This document shows positions 1 to 9,152 of a stretch of DNA of 64,000 nucleotides, piece after piece (the first letter of the stretch is position 1; every line of letters starts with the position of its first letter). Both the position numbers and the translations under genes were made by a program. Origin of the DNA: Planctomycetota bacterium (GTDB lineage: Bacteria; Planctomycetota; UBA8742; UBA2392); NCBI GenBank assembly GCA_020848275.1, contig JADLAK010000018.1:1-64000 (forward strand), written 5' to 3'. Below the pieces are notes generated by a model. The model was given only the letters and a program-made list of their open reading frames with translations. It did not search any database and had not been told where the DNA came from.

Positions 1-50
1 GGGGGGGGGCGCCCCCCCACGACTGTAGCGAGCCTTTGGGCGCGCCACTG

Positions 51-72
51 CTGAGGTGGAGACCTCAGCCAC
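51..72 (-). repeat. REP-like hairpin
   Basis: Perfect 7-bp stem (CTGAGGT / ACCTCAG) around a GGAG loop. Read on the minus strand it is preceded by GTGGCT, like the hairpins at 38994 and 55059. It lies in the non-coding stretch before the first gene. The 17 bases at the very start of the window are a G-run/C-run palindrome and could be a contig-edge artefact. Confidence 0.5.
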
Positions 73-201
73 AACATGTCGCGTTGGCTAAACTGAAGCA
101 CTGCCAAATCCTCCACAATCTTGCGCGGGCGCGCCGCGCCGCTATCCTTTGCGCCCCGGATCAACGGGTATTGGACCGTCGAGGTCCGCATCGGAGCCGT
201 C

Positions 202-1329
202 ATGGACATCAAGCAGCGTATTCAAAAACTCGCGACCATCGAGTCGCAGTATCCTCACATTCTTTCGATCTACCTTCGCTGCCGCGAGGGCGGCCATGAC
301 CGCCGCAAAGAGAATTTAATCTTTCTCAAGAACCGCGCCGCGGAGCTCGAGTCCGTGATGACGGGTGACGCCAGGGGCCTCGCGTTTCTGCGCGAGGGCC
401 TTGAACACGCGACGCTTATCCGCGACCAGGACATCAAACCCGGCGTAATCGGGCTTGCGCTCTTCCTCAAGGGCAAGGAAGTTATCGAACGTTTCGAGAC
501 CGCCGTTCCCTTTGAGGACCAGGCGGCCTATCGCCGCTTTCCCTGGATCAGCCAGCTCGCGTTCATGGCCGAGGAATTTGAGCCCTACGCCGTCGTGCAG
601 ATCGACAGCCGCAGCGCCAAAATCTTCGAGCTTGCGGCGGGCGAACTTGTCGACAGCTCGGACATCCACAACGAGGTGCACAAGCGGATTCACCGGGGCG
701 GGTGGTCTCAAATGCGCTTCCAGCGGCATATCGAGGAGCAGAAGCTGGCGCACACGCAGGAAGTGGCGGACATGCTGGCGCAACTGGTGGCCAAGCACCG
801 CTACAAGCGCATTGTGGTGGCGGGGCCGGAGAAGTCGCGCGCACAGCTTATGCAGTGCATGACGTCGGACGTGAAGCGGCGCGTGGTGGGGGGCGAGCGC
901 GTGGACGCCCGCATCAAGGAACATGAGTTGCTGCAGTCGGCGCTGGATTACTTCAAGAAGGCTGAGGACGAGGAAGAGACGCAGAAGATGGAGCGAATCA
1001 TCCGCGAAATTCACAGCACGACCATGGGCGTCACCGGGCTTGAGGACACACTGCGGTATCTCGCGCGCGGCCAGGCCTATGAGGTGCTGCTGCCGCACGA
1101 CCTGAATCACCCGGGCACGCAGTGCGACGATTGCGGCGCGCTGTTCCGCGACGAGACCAAGGTCTGCTTCGCCTGCGAGAGCCGGAACGTCACGAACGTT
1201 GATTTAAAGGAAGCCGTGACACGCATTGCGCTTAAATATGGCACCAGGCTGGAGTTCGTGAAGAACCACAAGTTCCGCGAACGCCTAGGCGGCGCCGCGG
1301 CGCTGCTGAGATCCCCGCGCGTGGTATAG
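202..1329 (+). CDS. baeRF-type release-factor-like protein
   Basis: Predicted 375-residue protein of the bacterial archaeo-eukaryotic release factor (baeRF) type, related to eRF1/Pelota. An eRF1-like core is visible: a G-G-W-S-Q signature at residues 166-170, followed by a basic helix with RFQRH, sits where eRF1 proteins carry the loop that enters the peptidyl-transferase centre. A C-terminal zinc ribbon has Cys308, Cys311, Cys322 and Cys325. Family knowledge suggests action on ribosomes, perhaps rescue of stalled complexes, but the substrate is unknown. The ATG at 202 is chosen because the in-frame TTG upstream (121) would add 27 low-complexity residues. It stands alone, with a TATAGT box overlapping its 3' end for the next gene. 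Confidence 0.75.
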   Translation: MDIKQRIQKLATIESQYPHILSIYLRCREGGHDRRKENLIFLKNRAAELESVMTGDARGLAFLREGLEHATLIRDQDIKPGVIGLALFLKGKEVIERFETAVPFEDQAAYRRFPWISQLAFMAEEFEPYAVVQIDSRSAKIFELAAGELVDSSDIHNEVHKRIHRGGWSQMRFQRHIEEQKLAHTQEVADMLAQLVAKHRYKRIVVAGPEKSRAQLMQCMTSDVKRRVVGGERVDARIKEHELLQSALDYFKKAEDEEETQKMERIIREIHSTTMGVTGLEDTLRYLARGQAYEVLLPHDLNHPGTQCDDCGALFRDETKVCFACESRNVTNVDLKEAVTRIALKYGTRLEFVKNHKFRERLGGAAALLRSPRVV

Positions 1330-1364
1330 TGGTTGCTCCCCGTCAGTCCCCGCGGAGCCAAGCT

Positions 1365-2897
1365 ATGCGTAGCAGATCCGGGGTAATCATTTCACTTGCC
1401 TTGTGTTTGGTTTTGAGCCACTTCTCAGCGTCGGGGGAAGGCTTGGCCCCGGCTTGGGATGTGCGGTTGATCGGCAAGCAAGAGGATTTCGAAGTTTTGG
1501 ATGTTGGGGCTTACGGGCGGGCGGCGGTGATAGCAGGCCGCAAAGATGGCCGCTGCGGATTTTGGCTGGTCGATACCTCCGGCATCGAGGCGATTGCCTG
1601 GGAAGGATCGCCTCCGCCGCTGGCGACCCTTTCCTTTGCCCACGAGGGTGATGCTTATTTTCCGGAGCCGGGCCGCCCGCTTTACGCAACGGGGCAAATG
1701 ATCGAGGACGAAAAGACCCCGCAAGAAGACATGCCCTATCACGTGATCGAGATCAGCAACGGCAAAGCCCGTCTGTTGAAAAACGAACTGGGTGCTGACT
1801 TCGTGGCGGCGGACTGCGTGGTGTCATTCCCGGATTCCGTCTGGATTGACTGCCAGGTTGGGGCGAAGGAGCAGCGGCTGGCCTACGTCAAGGAAGGCCG
1901 CTTGAAGCCGGTACTTGACGATCAAAAGAAACCACTGCCCTCGCGCCAATATGGCTTTTTCTTCACGCGGCATCCTGACGGGACGATCATCCTGGCGGCC
2001 GAGACCAAGCCCGGCGACATGAGCGAAGATGAATACCGTCCCCACAAAGTTGTCGGGCAAAAACTCATGCCGCTCGACCTTCCCACACCGGGCAATTTTC
2101 AGCTTGCCTGGTCGAGGACAAGCTGCTGGTTTTTGGAGGATGCTGCTGTCGTTGTGGGATGTGAGCGCGCGCCGTTGGCAGACAAGCGGGCATGGATTGT
2201 AAAGGACGGCAAGGCCGAACTCATTCACACCAAAAACGGCGACCCGGTGGAAGACTACCTGCTTGAGCTGTATTGCTGCGACGGCAAAGCGTTGCTCCGC
2301 ACTTTCCCCGGCGAGTACCGGAAGTTTTTCATGGTCAATGGCGCGACGGCAAACCCCATTGTGTGGAAGGCCGCAGATCCGCCCCAATCCGTCATTGAGG
2401 CTAATGAAGACACGCCTTTGCTGGTCAACTATTACCTTGATCAAAAGCGCTATATGCTGTGCCGCGTGGGAGACAAGGCAATCACAACGATCCGTTTCCC
2501 CGACGGCAAATGGGTGCTGCAGGACCATGTGTGTCAACAAGCTCGATGTGGCGACAACGTCTACGCGCAGGCCTTCTCCGGCGACAAGTATTTGTGGGTG
2601 TGGATTGAAGGCGATGTGGCGCGGCCGGTCGTCCTGCCCGGCGATATTGACCCGGAGGAAGTGGAGCTTGACTTTCACCCCCAAAGCGGAACCACGTTTG
2701 CGATGGGCGGCGTCAAGGAGGGCAGCAAACTGGCTGTTGCGGAAGTATTCGGCATGCTGGACGGCGCGGAGTTTCGCGCGATCACGGGCCCCGAGGGTGT
2801 CTTCCTGAGCGCTTTCGTCTGCGCGCAGGACGTTATCTATGCTTACAACGTGGACGAAAACGGCACGCTGCTCATCTACCAGGTCAGCAAGCAATGA
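1365..2897 (+). CDS. secreted protein of unknown function
   Basis: Product of about 510 residues. The N-terminus (MRSRSG, then a hydrophobic stretch ending in SASGEG) is a signal peptide, so the protein should be exported. The rest is a series of short beta-type segments with repeated phrases such as GFWLVD, KDGKAELI and FMVNGA, resembling a beta-propeller-like sensor or surface protein. No catalytic motif was recognised. It looks distantly paralogous to the secreted protein at 44399-45865, which shares the order (R..FSLWLID, LLLINGA). Its last codon overlaps the start of the acetyltransferase gene (ATGA), so the two are translationally coupled. Confidence 0.7.
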   Translation: MRSRSGVIISLALCLVLSHFSASGEGLAPAWDVRLIGKQEDFEVLDVGAYGRAAVIAGRKDGRCGFWLVDTSGIEAIAWEGSPPPLATLSFAHEGDAYFPEPGRPLYATGQMIEDEKTPQEDMPYHVIEISNGKARLLKNELGADFVAADCVVSFPDSVWIDCQVGAKEQRLAYVKEGRLKPVLDDQKKPLPSRQYGFFFTRHPDGTIILAAETKPGDMSEDEYRPHKVVGQKLMPLDLPTPGNFQLAWSRTSCWFLEDAAVVVGCERAPLADKRAWIVKDGKAELIHTKNGDPVEDYLLELYCCDGKALLRTFPGEYRKFFMVNGATANPIVWKAADPPQSVIEANEDTPLLVNYYLDQKRYMLCRVGDKAITTIRFPDGKWVLQDHVCQQARCGDNVYAQAFSGDKYLWVWIEGDVARPVVLPGDIDPEEVELDFHPQSGTTFAMGGVKEGSKLAVAEVFGMLDGAEFRAITGPEGVFLSAFVCAQDVIYAYNVDENGTLLIYQVSKQ

Positions 2898-3478
2898 ATC
2901 GTCACGCGTTCAAATATTTCGATGCGCCGCAGCGCACGGCGACGCGCGAGTTCGTGATTCGCGCATACAAACCCGGCGACGGTGCGGCGTTGACCGCCGC
3001 CGTGGACGCCTCCTACGAACATCTAAAACGCTTCATGCACTGGGCCAAGCCGCATCAGCCGCTTGAGGAAAGTGAAAAGCGCGTGCGGGAGTTCGCGGGC
3101 AACTTCGTCGCCTGTAGCGAGTTCACGTTAGGCGTCTGGACGCCGGACGAAAAGCGCATCATCGGCGGCACGGGCTATCACCTGCGCGACGGGCCGCTGC
3201 CCTTGATGAACGCCGAGATCGGCATGTGGATCGCCGGCGACCTTGCAGGCCAGGGCCTAGGCACGCGTGTTTTGCGCGAACTTCTGCGCTGGGGATTCAC
3301 CGACTGGCCCTGGTTGCGGCTGAGCTGGTGGTGCCACGGCAGCAACGCCGCAAGCCGCCGCGTCGCGGAGAAAGCGGGCATGAAGCTCGAGGGCGTGCTG
3401 CGCGAACACCGCCACGATGTCAACGGCGCGCGCCAGGACAGTTGCGTCTACGCGATGCTGAAGAGCGAGTGGAAGTAA
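2894..3478 (+). CDS. GNAT-family N-acetyltransferase (RimJ/RimL-like)
   Basis: 194 residues, the usual length of RimJ/RimL-type GNAT enzymes, which transfer acetyl from acetyl-CoA to an amino group such as the N-terminus of a ribosomal protein. The beta4-alpha3 acetyl-CoA site is seen as EIGMWIAGDLAGQGLGTRVL, with the Q/R-x-x-G-x-G pattern. The later block NAASRRVAEKAGMKLEG is the classic N-x-x-S-x-x-x-x-E-K-x-G-F/M signature. It overlaps the preceding secreted-protein gene by four bases. Its substrate cannot be told from sequence. Confidence 0.9.
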   Translation: MNRHAFKYFDAPQRTATREFVIRAYKPGDGAALTAAVDASYEHLKRFMHWAKPHQPLEESEKRVREFAGNFVACSEFTLGVWTPDEKRIIGGTGYHLRDGPLPLMNAEIGMWIAGDLAGQGLGTRVLRELLRWGFTDWPWLRLSWWCHGSNAASRRVAEKAGMKLEGVLREHRHDVNGARQDSCVYAMLKSEWK

Positions 3479-3573
3479 CACGGGCGTACACGTCTGGTTT
3501 TGTGCGCCGGTAGCTGTACAGCTCGCTGTACAAACGGCATCGTTCGATTCCAACCTGTAGATGGAGCGTCGTC

Positions 3574-5136
3574 ATGGGCAAAGCCCTGAAGTTGTGCTTG
3601 TTGATCGCCGGTATTCTTGCGTCTGTCGCGGTTTTCGCGCAGCGCGCTGATGAAAAGCGGCCCTCGCGCGAGCATGCCGAGGCCGACACAAAAAGAGACG
3701 CCAAGGACAACGAACGTTCCCGGCCCGAGGTCTCCTATTCGACTGAAAAAATGTCGTCAACGGCTCACACCGCGTCGCTTGGCGGCGAAACCATCAACTA
3801 TACGGCCACCGCCGGCAACTTCGTACTGACCGAAGAAGACGGCACGAAAAAGGCGAGTTACTTCTTCGTCGCATACACCAAGGACAAGCCCGGCGATCTC
3901 TCCAGGCGGCCGCTGACGTTTTCGTTCAACGGCGGGCCGGGGTCGTGCTCGGTGTGGCTGCATCTCGGCGTGTTCGGCCCGCGCCGCGTCAAGATGGGCG
4001 ACGAAGGCATGGCGCCTACGCCTCCCTACGAGCTGATCGACAACGAGTGCTCGATCCTCGACAAGACCGACCTCGTGTTCATGGACCCGGTGTCCACCGG
4101 CTTCAGTCGGCCGCTCCCGGGCGAGGAAGCGGATCAGTTCCACGGCGTGCAAGAGGATGTCCAGTGGAACGCCGAGTTCATCCGCATGTACGTTGGCCGC
4201 AACAATCGCTGGCTCTCGCCGCTGTTTCTCGCGGGCGAAAGCTACGGCACGTTCCGCGCCTGTATGCTCGCGCACCACTTACAGGGCGATGGCATCTACC
4301 TGAACGGCCTGGTGCTCGTCTCGGCCTTCCTGAACCCTGAAGGCGCGCGCGGCGACCTCGCGTTTGCGCTGGCGCTGCCGACGATTGCGGCCTCGGCGTG
4401 GTTCCACAAGAAGTTGCCCGAAGAGTTGCAGAAGGATTTGCGCAAGACGCTCGACGAGGTGGAGAAATTTTCGCTGCGCGAATATCTGCCGGCGCTGGCG
4501 CTCGGGTCGCGGCTTGCCAAGGCCGAGCGCGACCGCATCCGCGGCCAGCTTGCGCGCTATTCGGGCCTGCCCGAGGACACCATCGAGCGCGCCAATCTTC
4601 GCATCACGGGCTTCAGCACGGAGTTGCTCAAGGACAAGAATCTCCAGCTTGGCGCCTACGACACGCGCTACACCGGTCCCGCGAGGACCTCGGCGACGGG
4701 TTCTTTCACCGCCGAGCCCAGCATCGCGCCAGTCATGGGCCCTTACGCCGCGTGCATACGCAGTTACCTGCGCAACGAGCTGAAGTACGAGACGGAACTT
4801 CCCTATGAAATCCTGGGCGACGTTTCGCCCTGGAACTGGTCGGACGGCAAGCGCGAGCGCGGCTCCGACCGCATCCCCGATGCTTCGGCGCGTCTTGCGG
4901 GAGCGTTGATGCAAAACCCGCGGATGAAGGTGCTGATGGCCAGCGGCTACTACGACCAGGTCACCAGGTATTCGGTCAGCGACTACGTGTTCGCGCACAT
5001 GGACATCTCGGACGAGCTTCGCAAGAACTTGCGCACGGAGTACTACGAAGCGGGGCACATGATGTACCTGCGCCAGTCGGCGCTTAAGAAGTTGAAGGCC
5101 GATCTCGACAGCTTCTACGCCTGGGCCGCGAACTGA
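3574..5136 (+). CDS. secreted serine carboxypeptidase (peptidase S10)
   Basis: 520-residue S10-family serine carboxypeptidase with an N-terminal signal peptide (about residues 1-22), followed by a charged linker. Family landmarks are clear: the FSFNGGPGSCSVW oxyanion region, nucleophile Ser223 in GESYG, Asp461 in SGYYDQVTRY and His495 in EAGHMMY, so the Ser-Asp-His triad is complete. It should remove C-terminal residues from peptides outside the cytoplasm. It lies 95 bases after the acetyltransferase with its own GGAG ribosome site, and 43 bases before another secreted-protein gene. Confidence 0.93.
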   Translation: MGKALKLCLLIAGILASVAVFAQRADEKRPSREHAEADTKRDAKDNERSRPEVSYSTEKMSSTAHTASLGGETINYTATAGNFVLTEEDGTKKASYFFVAYTKDKPGDLSRRPLTFSFNGGPGSCSVWLHLGVFGPRRVKMGDEGMAPTPPYELIDNECSILDKTDLVFMDPVSTGFSRPLPGEEADQFHGVQEDVQWNAEFIRMYVGRNNRWLSPLFLAGESYGTFRACMLAHHLQGDGIYLNGLVLVSAFLNPEGARGDLAFALALPTIAASAWFHKKLPEELQKDLRKTLDEVEKFSLREYLPALALGSRLAKAERDRIRGQLARYSGLPEDTIERANLRITGFSTELLKDKNLQLGAYDTRYTGPARTSATGSFTAEPSIAPVMGPYAACIRSYLRNELKYETELPYEILGDVSPWNWSDGKRERGSDRIPDASARLAGALMQNPRMKVLMASGYYDQVTRYSVSDYVFAHMDISDELRKNLRTEYYEAGHMMYLRQSALKKLKADLDSFYAWAAN

Positions 5137-5179
5137 TATGATTTGCTTCACTTCGCGGTCATCTCGGGGGGGTGCGGAC

Positions 5180-6334
5180 ATGGCTCGATCTGCGCTACGC
5201 TTGTGTCTCGCCCTGTGGGCAGTCGGTTTCTTTGTCCTCGCCGCCGCTCCGGCAACCGTCCAGGGACAAGCTGAGCTCTCGCAGAAGGAAATCGACAAAC
5301 TGATCGTCTCGTACGTTGGCGACAGCGACGCCGAATCGCGCGCCCGTACGCTTACCCAACTGAAGCAGGTTAAATCCGCGCTCATGCAGAAAAAACTGAA
5401 GGCCATGATCGGGGACGAAAAGGTCCGCCCCGGTTCCATCGAGCTTGCAACGGCCTGCAGGGTTAGCGGGTTGTTTGAAGCCGCACGAAAGTTCGCCGAG
5501 GGCGACAACCTGGTTCTCGTGGTGCGGCTTGCCCTGGGGACGCTGGACAAAGGCGCGCCGGAGTGGGCCGTGGGCCGGTGGAAGTCACTTGAGCCGGAGT
5601 CGCCCGCGTTTGAGGCTGTTCACGGCGCGTTCTTGGAATGCAACCTGCCCGCGGCCGTGCTCGCGTTGTTCAAGGACTTTATCGCCGACAAGGCAAGCGC
5701 CGCCGCACGCGTCGACAAAGCCGCCGAAATCCTGATGGCGCAAATGGCGCTGCCGCCGTTTGAGGACGTGCAGGATTGGGTGCGCAAGTGGGAGGCGTTG
5801 GCGGCCGAGTACACACAGGAAAGCCAGGCGTTTGAACTGAAAGGCTTTGACTTGCTCGACACCGACCCAGTCCGGGTGCGTGGCGAGGTTGTCAAAATCG
5901 CGCGCAATCGCCGCATTGCTCCCAATGCTGAGTTGCAGTGGACGGTGCCTGCGGGGTGGCGCAAGGGTAATTTCACGGTCAACCTGCGCGTGCGTGTTAT
6001 CTCGGGCGGAGAGGCCGCGATCTGGATTGACAAGGCCGGCGACCTGTCGTGTACCAGCCTCTTCCTGACTGCGAGCTACGACTGGACTACCAAGATGGAC
6101 ACCAAGGCGGGGCAGGACGCGGCCAAGAAGATTCGCGCCACCCTGAAGAAGTGGCAGACGATCTCGATGGTCATCACCGACCACGGCAACTCAAGGCATT
6201 CGTGCGAGGTCAAAATTGAAAACGAAAGCCTTGTGACAGGAGCTGCGGTGCCCGGCGAGATCAAGTCCCTGAGCCTCAACTCTGAAAAAACCCGGTTGCA
6301 GCTTGGCGGCCTGGAACTTGTGCGGCGCAAGTAG
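5180..6334 (+). CDS. secreted protein with C-terminal lectin-like fold
   Basis: 384 residues with a signal peptide (MARSALRLCLALWAVGFFVL...). The middle is alpha-helical and repeat-like (residues about 35-200). The last 130 residues alternate short beta strands (NFTVNLRVRVISGGEAAIWI, CEVKIENESL, LQLGGLELVR), resembling a concanavalin-like or DUF1080-type domain. No catalytic residue can be assigned. The ATG at 5180 is preferred over 5138 because it follows a G-rich ribosome site and begins directly with the signal peptide. It follows the carboxypeptidase closely and may share its transcript. Confidence 0.65.
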   Translation: MARSALRLCLALWAVGFFVLAAAPATVQGQAELSQKEIDKLIVSYVGDSDAESRARTLTQLKQVKSALMQKKLKAMIGDEKVRPGSIELATACRVSGLFEAARKFAEGDNLVLVVRLALGTLDKGAPEWAVGRWKSLEPESPAFEAVHGAFLECNLPAAVLALFKDFIADKASAAARVDKAAEILMAQMALPPFEDVQDWVRKWEALAAEYTQESQAFELKGFDLLDTDPVRVRGEVVKIARNRRIAPNAELQWTVPAGWRKGNFTVNLRVRVISGGEAAIWIDKAGDLSCTSLFLTASYDWTTKMDTKAGQDAAKKIRATLKKWQTISMVITDHGNSRHSCEVKIENESLVTGAAVPGEIKSLSLNSEKTRLQLGGLELVRRK

Positions 6335-6354
6335 TGGCGGCAGTCGGCGCCAAC

Positions 6355-6378
6355 AAGGGGTCAGGCGCTTTTTGAGGC
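6355..6378. repeat. copy 1 of direct repeat flanking the sigma-fusion gene
   Basis: AAGGGGTCAGGCG followed by CTTTTTGAGGC. A near-identical sequence with the same orientation occurs at 9128-9152, on the other side of the ECF sigma-ectodomain gene. Confidence 0.55.
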
Positions 6379-6444
6379 TCTTGAGCGGGTTGCGGGGCGA
6401 TTATGGGGTTGGCGAGGCAAAAGGGGCGTGGGTGGGACGAAAAC

Positions 6445-6467
6445 GCAGGCGGGGGTCGCCCGCCTGC
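6445..6467. terminator. perfect 9-bp hairpin between convergent genes
   Basis: GCAGGCGGG / CCCGCCTGC around a five-base loop. It lies between the converging secreted-protein and sigma-fusion genes. There is no T-run, so it could equally be a REP-like element. Confidence 0.4.
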
Positions 6468-6484
6468 ATCGGCCTAACGGTCCG

Positions 6485-9043
6485 TCACTTCGGGTTAGTG
6501 GCGCGGTTCGAAGTCGACAGGCGCGGTTCCTTGAAGTCGTAGGTCACCGCATCGCCGGGCTTGCCCTGCAGTTCGACCTCATCGGCGATGTAGGATTCGT
6601 TGAGATCGGCAGTTCTCCAGAAGGCCGAATACTTGCCGGGCCACAGCCAGTCGGTCTCGTACTTGCCGTCGGCATCGGTTGCGAACTTCAGCGGTTGGCA
6701 CCAGATAACCAGGTGCTCGGCAGCGAAATTCTCGCCGCCCGGCGTCTTGCCCTTGAGCGTCATGCCCTGCAGTTTGTGGTTGGCGACAACTTCGGTGACA
6801 TGGTCGGCGGAACCTTCAAACACATCTGAGATCCAGATGCGCGCCATGGCGTCGCGATCGAGTTGAAATATCCCTTTCCCCGTTCCGGCGATCACATCCT
6901 TGGGGAATGCGATCAACACCATGGGCCCGTCGTCGTTGACGGCGAGATTGGCAAAATCGTCCGCCGAACTGTGCGCCGTCGGCGATCCTTCCCTTATCAC
7001 GGGCTCCAGCAAGCCCGCAAGGGTCGTGGCAATCAAGCCCCTGCAGACGTCGGCGCGGATGATCTTGGTGAAGTACTGCTCACTTTCGGCGAAAGCACCC
7101 TGAGCTACGCCAACCTTCAGCGAAAACAGCGTTACGGGTTCCAATGTGATGTCCATACTTTCGTGAGTTGGCTGGAACCAGTCGCTTTGCGCCACGATTA
7201 CGCCGCGGGAGTCCTTTGCGAAGATTCGGTAGTTGATAGTGCGTTCGAGGTTGCCGAACAACGCTACACCATTGCCGTCGAGGTGGGCGCAGGCGTCACT
7301 CCATGCCCCACCTTGCCGCGCCTCCAGCGTACGGATGCGGGCCTGTTCCTCATTGAGGGGCTTGAAGACGGCGCGGACGATGCCCTTGGACGACTCGAAG
7401 TCCGGAAAGCCCATCAGGATGTCGTACTTGAACTCATCGGCCTCGGGCATGACGATTTCGGATGCGCCGATGTTCTGTTTCTCACCCACAGACGCCCAGA
7501 AATGAACCTTGGCGCCGCGTAAGAACGGTCCGATGCGGTAAGTCCCATCCGCCTTGCTTTGCGTGTCCAGCCCATAATGGGCCGGATGTCCAGGCGTGGA
7601 CCGGCTGGCGCTAATTCTTGCTGCGGCGACATCTTCGCCGTGGCGGCCCACCACCCGGCCGCTGACCCAGCATCCGCGCGCCGCTCCAAGCGTCACGGCT
7701 TCCGTGCCGTGCGTGACCGTGAGCTCGACGGCGCTGTCGTCGGCTAAACTGGCCCGCCCCCGCATGGTCACGTGGTCGTCGGAGATGCGTCGGTAGTTTG
7801 CAACCGCTTCCGGCACTTCCGCATCCGGATGGAGATAATCCGATGCAACGGCCAGGGGTCCCGTATACCCGCAGTAATACGCCGGGTGCGCCATGTAGAC
7901 GGTGGCTTCCGCGCCGATCGGAGCGTTCTCAATGTGGAAGCTGCCGTCCGCCGCGCTGGTCGTCGAGAATTTTAGCGGATCGAGCTTCTCGGCAAGAGAG
8001 CGGGTTTTGTCATCCAGCGTCGCACTCCTGAACCGGATCCATACGGTCGCGCCCGCAACCGGCGTGGTCCGGTTAATCCTTACGCCGTTGCGGTACGAAA
8101 TCTCGGTGCAGATGCCGTTGATCGTCGCGGTCGTGGCCGCCGCAACCGGTGTCGGGGGCATTTTCGGTGTGCTCTCGACGACTGCTGTGTTGTCGGCTGC
8201 CTTGGCGCCGTCGTCGTTGCTTGGTGTACGCGTGCCCGCGTCGACGTGCGTCGCTTTGGTGTTGCGCGGTGTGGCGAAATTGCCGGGCGCGTCAAATTCG
8301 TCGTCGCTGCGCGTGCTGGAAATCGGGTCGGAGTTTGTATTAGGAGCGCGGCGTTGGGTCAACGTGACGGCGCCGGCGACAAGCAGTAGCAGGGCGGCAA
8401 CAGCGAAAAGAATCGGCTTCAACATGGCCAATGTCCTCGGTCTGGGGCCGCCGGACGCGGGCACAGTTGCACGCGCGCCGGCAAGCCAGGTTTGAACTGC
8501 AGACTCGAGGCCGGCTTTCGGAAGGGGGAACAGCAACAGCGCAACGCCCCGGGCCAATTGCTCCTCGGGTTTGTCCAGGCGTGAACGCAGGCGGCGCAGC
8601 CCTGATTGCGCGCGGTCGGACAACGTCGATCCCGGCACGCCCGCCGCATTTGCGGCCTGGGCAAAGGTGAGGCCCGCAAGGTGCGTCAGTGAAATCGCCT
8701 CGCGCTCGTGCTCGGGCAGCGCGGCGAGTTCACTGCGCAGGCGCGCAAGCAGTTCGGCTTGTTCGGCGGCCGCGCGCGGGTCGGCCGCGCGGACGTCACG
8801 CTGCGTGTCCATGTATTCCTCATGGGCGGTGCGGGCGCGCCGCCGCCGCGTGTTGCGGGCGGTGTTGGCAATCACGGACGCGAACCAGGGCCAGGCAGCG
8901 TCCTCGGGCATTTTGCGCGCGGCGACGACAAAAGCCTGCTGCATGACATCGTCGGCGTCGTGCGCGTCCTGGACCAGGGCGTAGGCCAGGTTCCAGGCGT
9001 GCGCGGCGTGTTCGCGTGCGAAATGATCGAGCAATTGCGCCAT
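6485..9043 (-). CDS. ECF sigma factor fused to a transmembrane ectodomain
   Basis: 852 residues. Residues about 1-165 form an ECF-type sigma-70 factor: region 2 with DADDVMQQAFVVAARK, and region 4 with PEHEREAISLTHLAGLTFAQAA and the helix-turn-helix around STLSDRAQ. A single transmembrane helix follows at about 209-229 (MLKPILFAVAALLLLVAGAV). The remaining 600 residues are predicted outside the membrane and contain beta-rich segments like carboxypeptidase-regulatory domains (GRVVGRHGEDVAAARIS, SKADGTYRIGPF). One polypeptide therefore joins a promoter-recognition module to an extracytoplasmic part, so signalling may need proteolytic release of the sigma part. No separate anti-sigma gene is adjacent. 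Confidence 0.85.
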   Translation of the reverse strand: MAQLLDHFAREHAAHAWNLAYALVQDAHDADDVMQQAFVVAARKMPEDAAWPWFASVIANTARNTRRRRARTAHEEYMDTQRDVRAADPRAAAEQAELLARLRSELAALPEHEREAISLTHLAGLTFAQAANAAGVPGSTLSDRAQSGLRRLRSRLDKPEEQLARGVALLLFPLPKAGLESAVQTWLAGARATVPASGGPRPRTLAMLKPILFAVAALLLLVAGAVTLTQRRAPNTNSDPISSTRSDDEFDAPGNFATPRNTKATHVDAGTRTPSNDDGAKAADNTAVVESTPKMPPTPVAAATTATINGICTEISYRNGVRINRTTPVAGATVWIRFRSATLDDKTRSLAEKLDPLKFSTTSAADGSFHIENAPIGAEATVYMAHPAYYCGYTGPLAVASDYLHPDAEVPEAVANYRRISDDHVTMRGRASLADDSAVELTVTHGTEAVTLGAARGCWVSGRVVGRHGEDVAAARISASRSTPGHPAHYGLDTQSKADGTYRIGPFLRGAKVHFWASVGEKQNIGASEIVMPEADEFKYDILMGFPDFESSKGIVRAVFKPLNEEQARIRTLEARQGGAWSDACAHLDGNGVALFGNLERTINYRIFAKDSRGVIVAQSDWFQPTHESMDITLEPVTLFSLKVGVAQGAFAESEQYFTKIIRADVCRGLIATTLAGLLEPVIREGSPTAHSSADDFANLAVNDDGPMVLIAFPKDVIAGTGKGIFQLDRDAMARIWISDVFEGSADHVTEVVANHKLQGMTLKGKTPGGENFAAEHLVIWCQPLKFATDADGKYETDWLWPGKYSAFWRTADLNESYIADEVELQGKPGDAVTYDFKEPRLSTSNRATNPK

Positions 9044-9127
9044 AGTATTCAGCCTTCCGAGGCTGACCTCCGGCGTTAACTGTCCGCCGGCGGGCGTTAT
9101 CCGGATAATTTCAGGGAATTTTCAAAA

Positions 9128-9152
9128 AAAGGGTCAGGCTACTTTTTGAGGC
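9128..9152. repeat. copy 2 of direct repeat flanking the sigma-fusion gene
   Basis: AAAGGGTCAGGCTA followed by CTTTTTGAGGC, matching 6355-6378 except for two extra bases in the centre. It covers the stop codon of the VOC gene. Confidence 0.55.

Noticed and set aside
1..17. G-run/C-run palindrome at the window start
   Set aside because: Too simple to interpret and located at the edge, where assembly artefacts are common.
4279..5550. 423-codon minus-strand frame opposite the S10 peptidase
   Set aside because: Spans the end of one real gene and the start of another on the other strand, with no recognisable domain.
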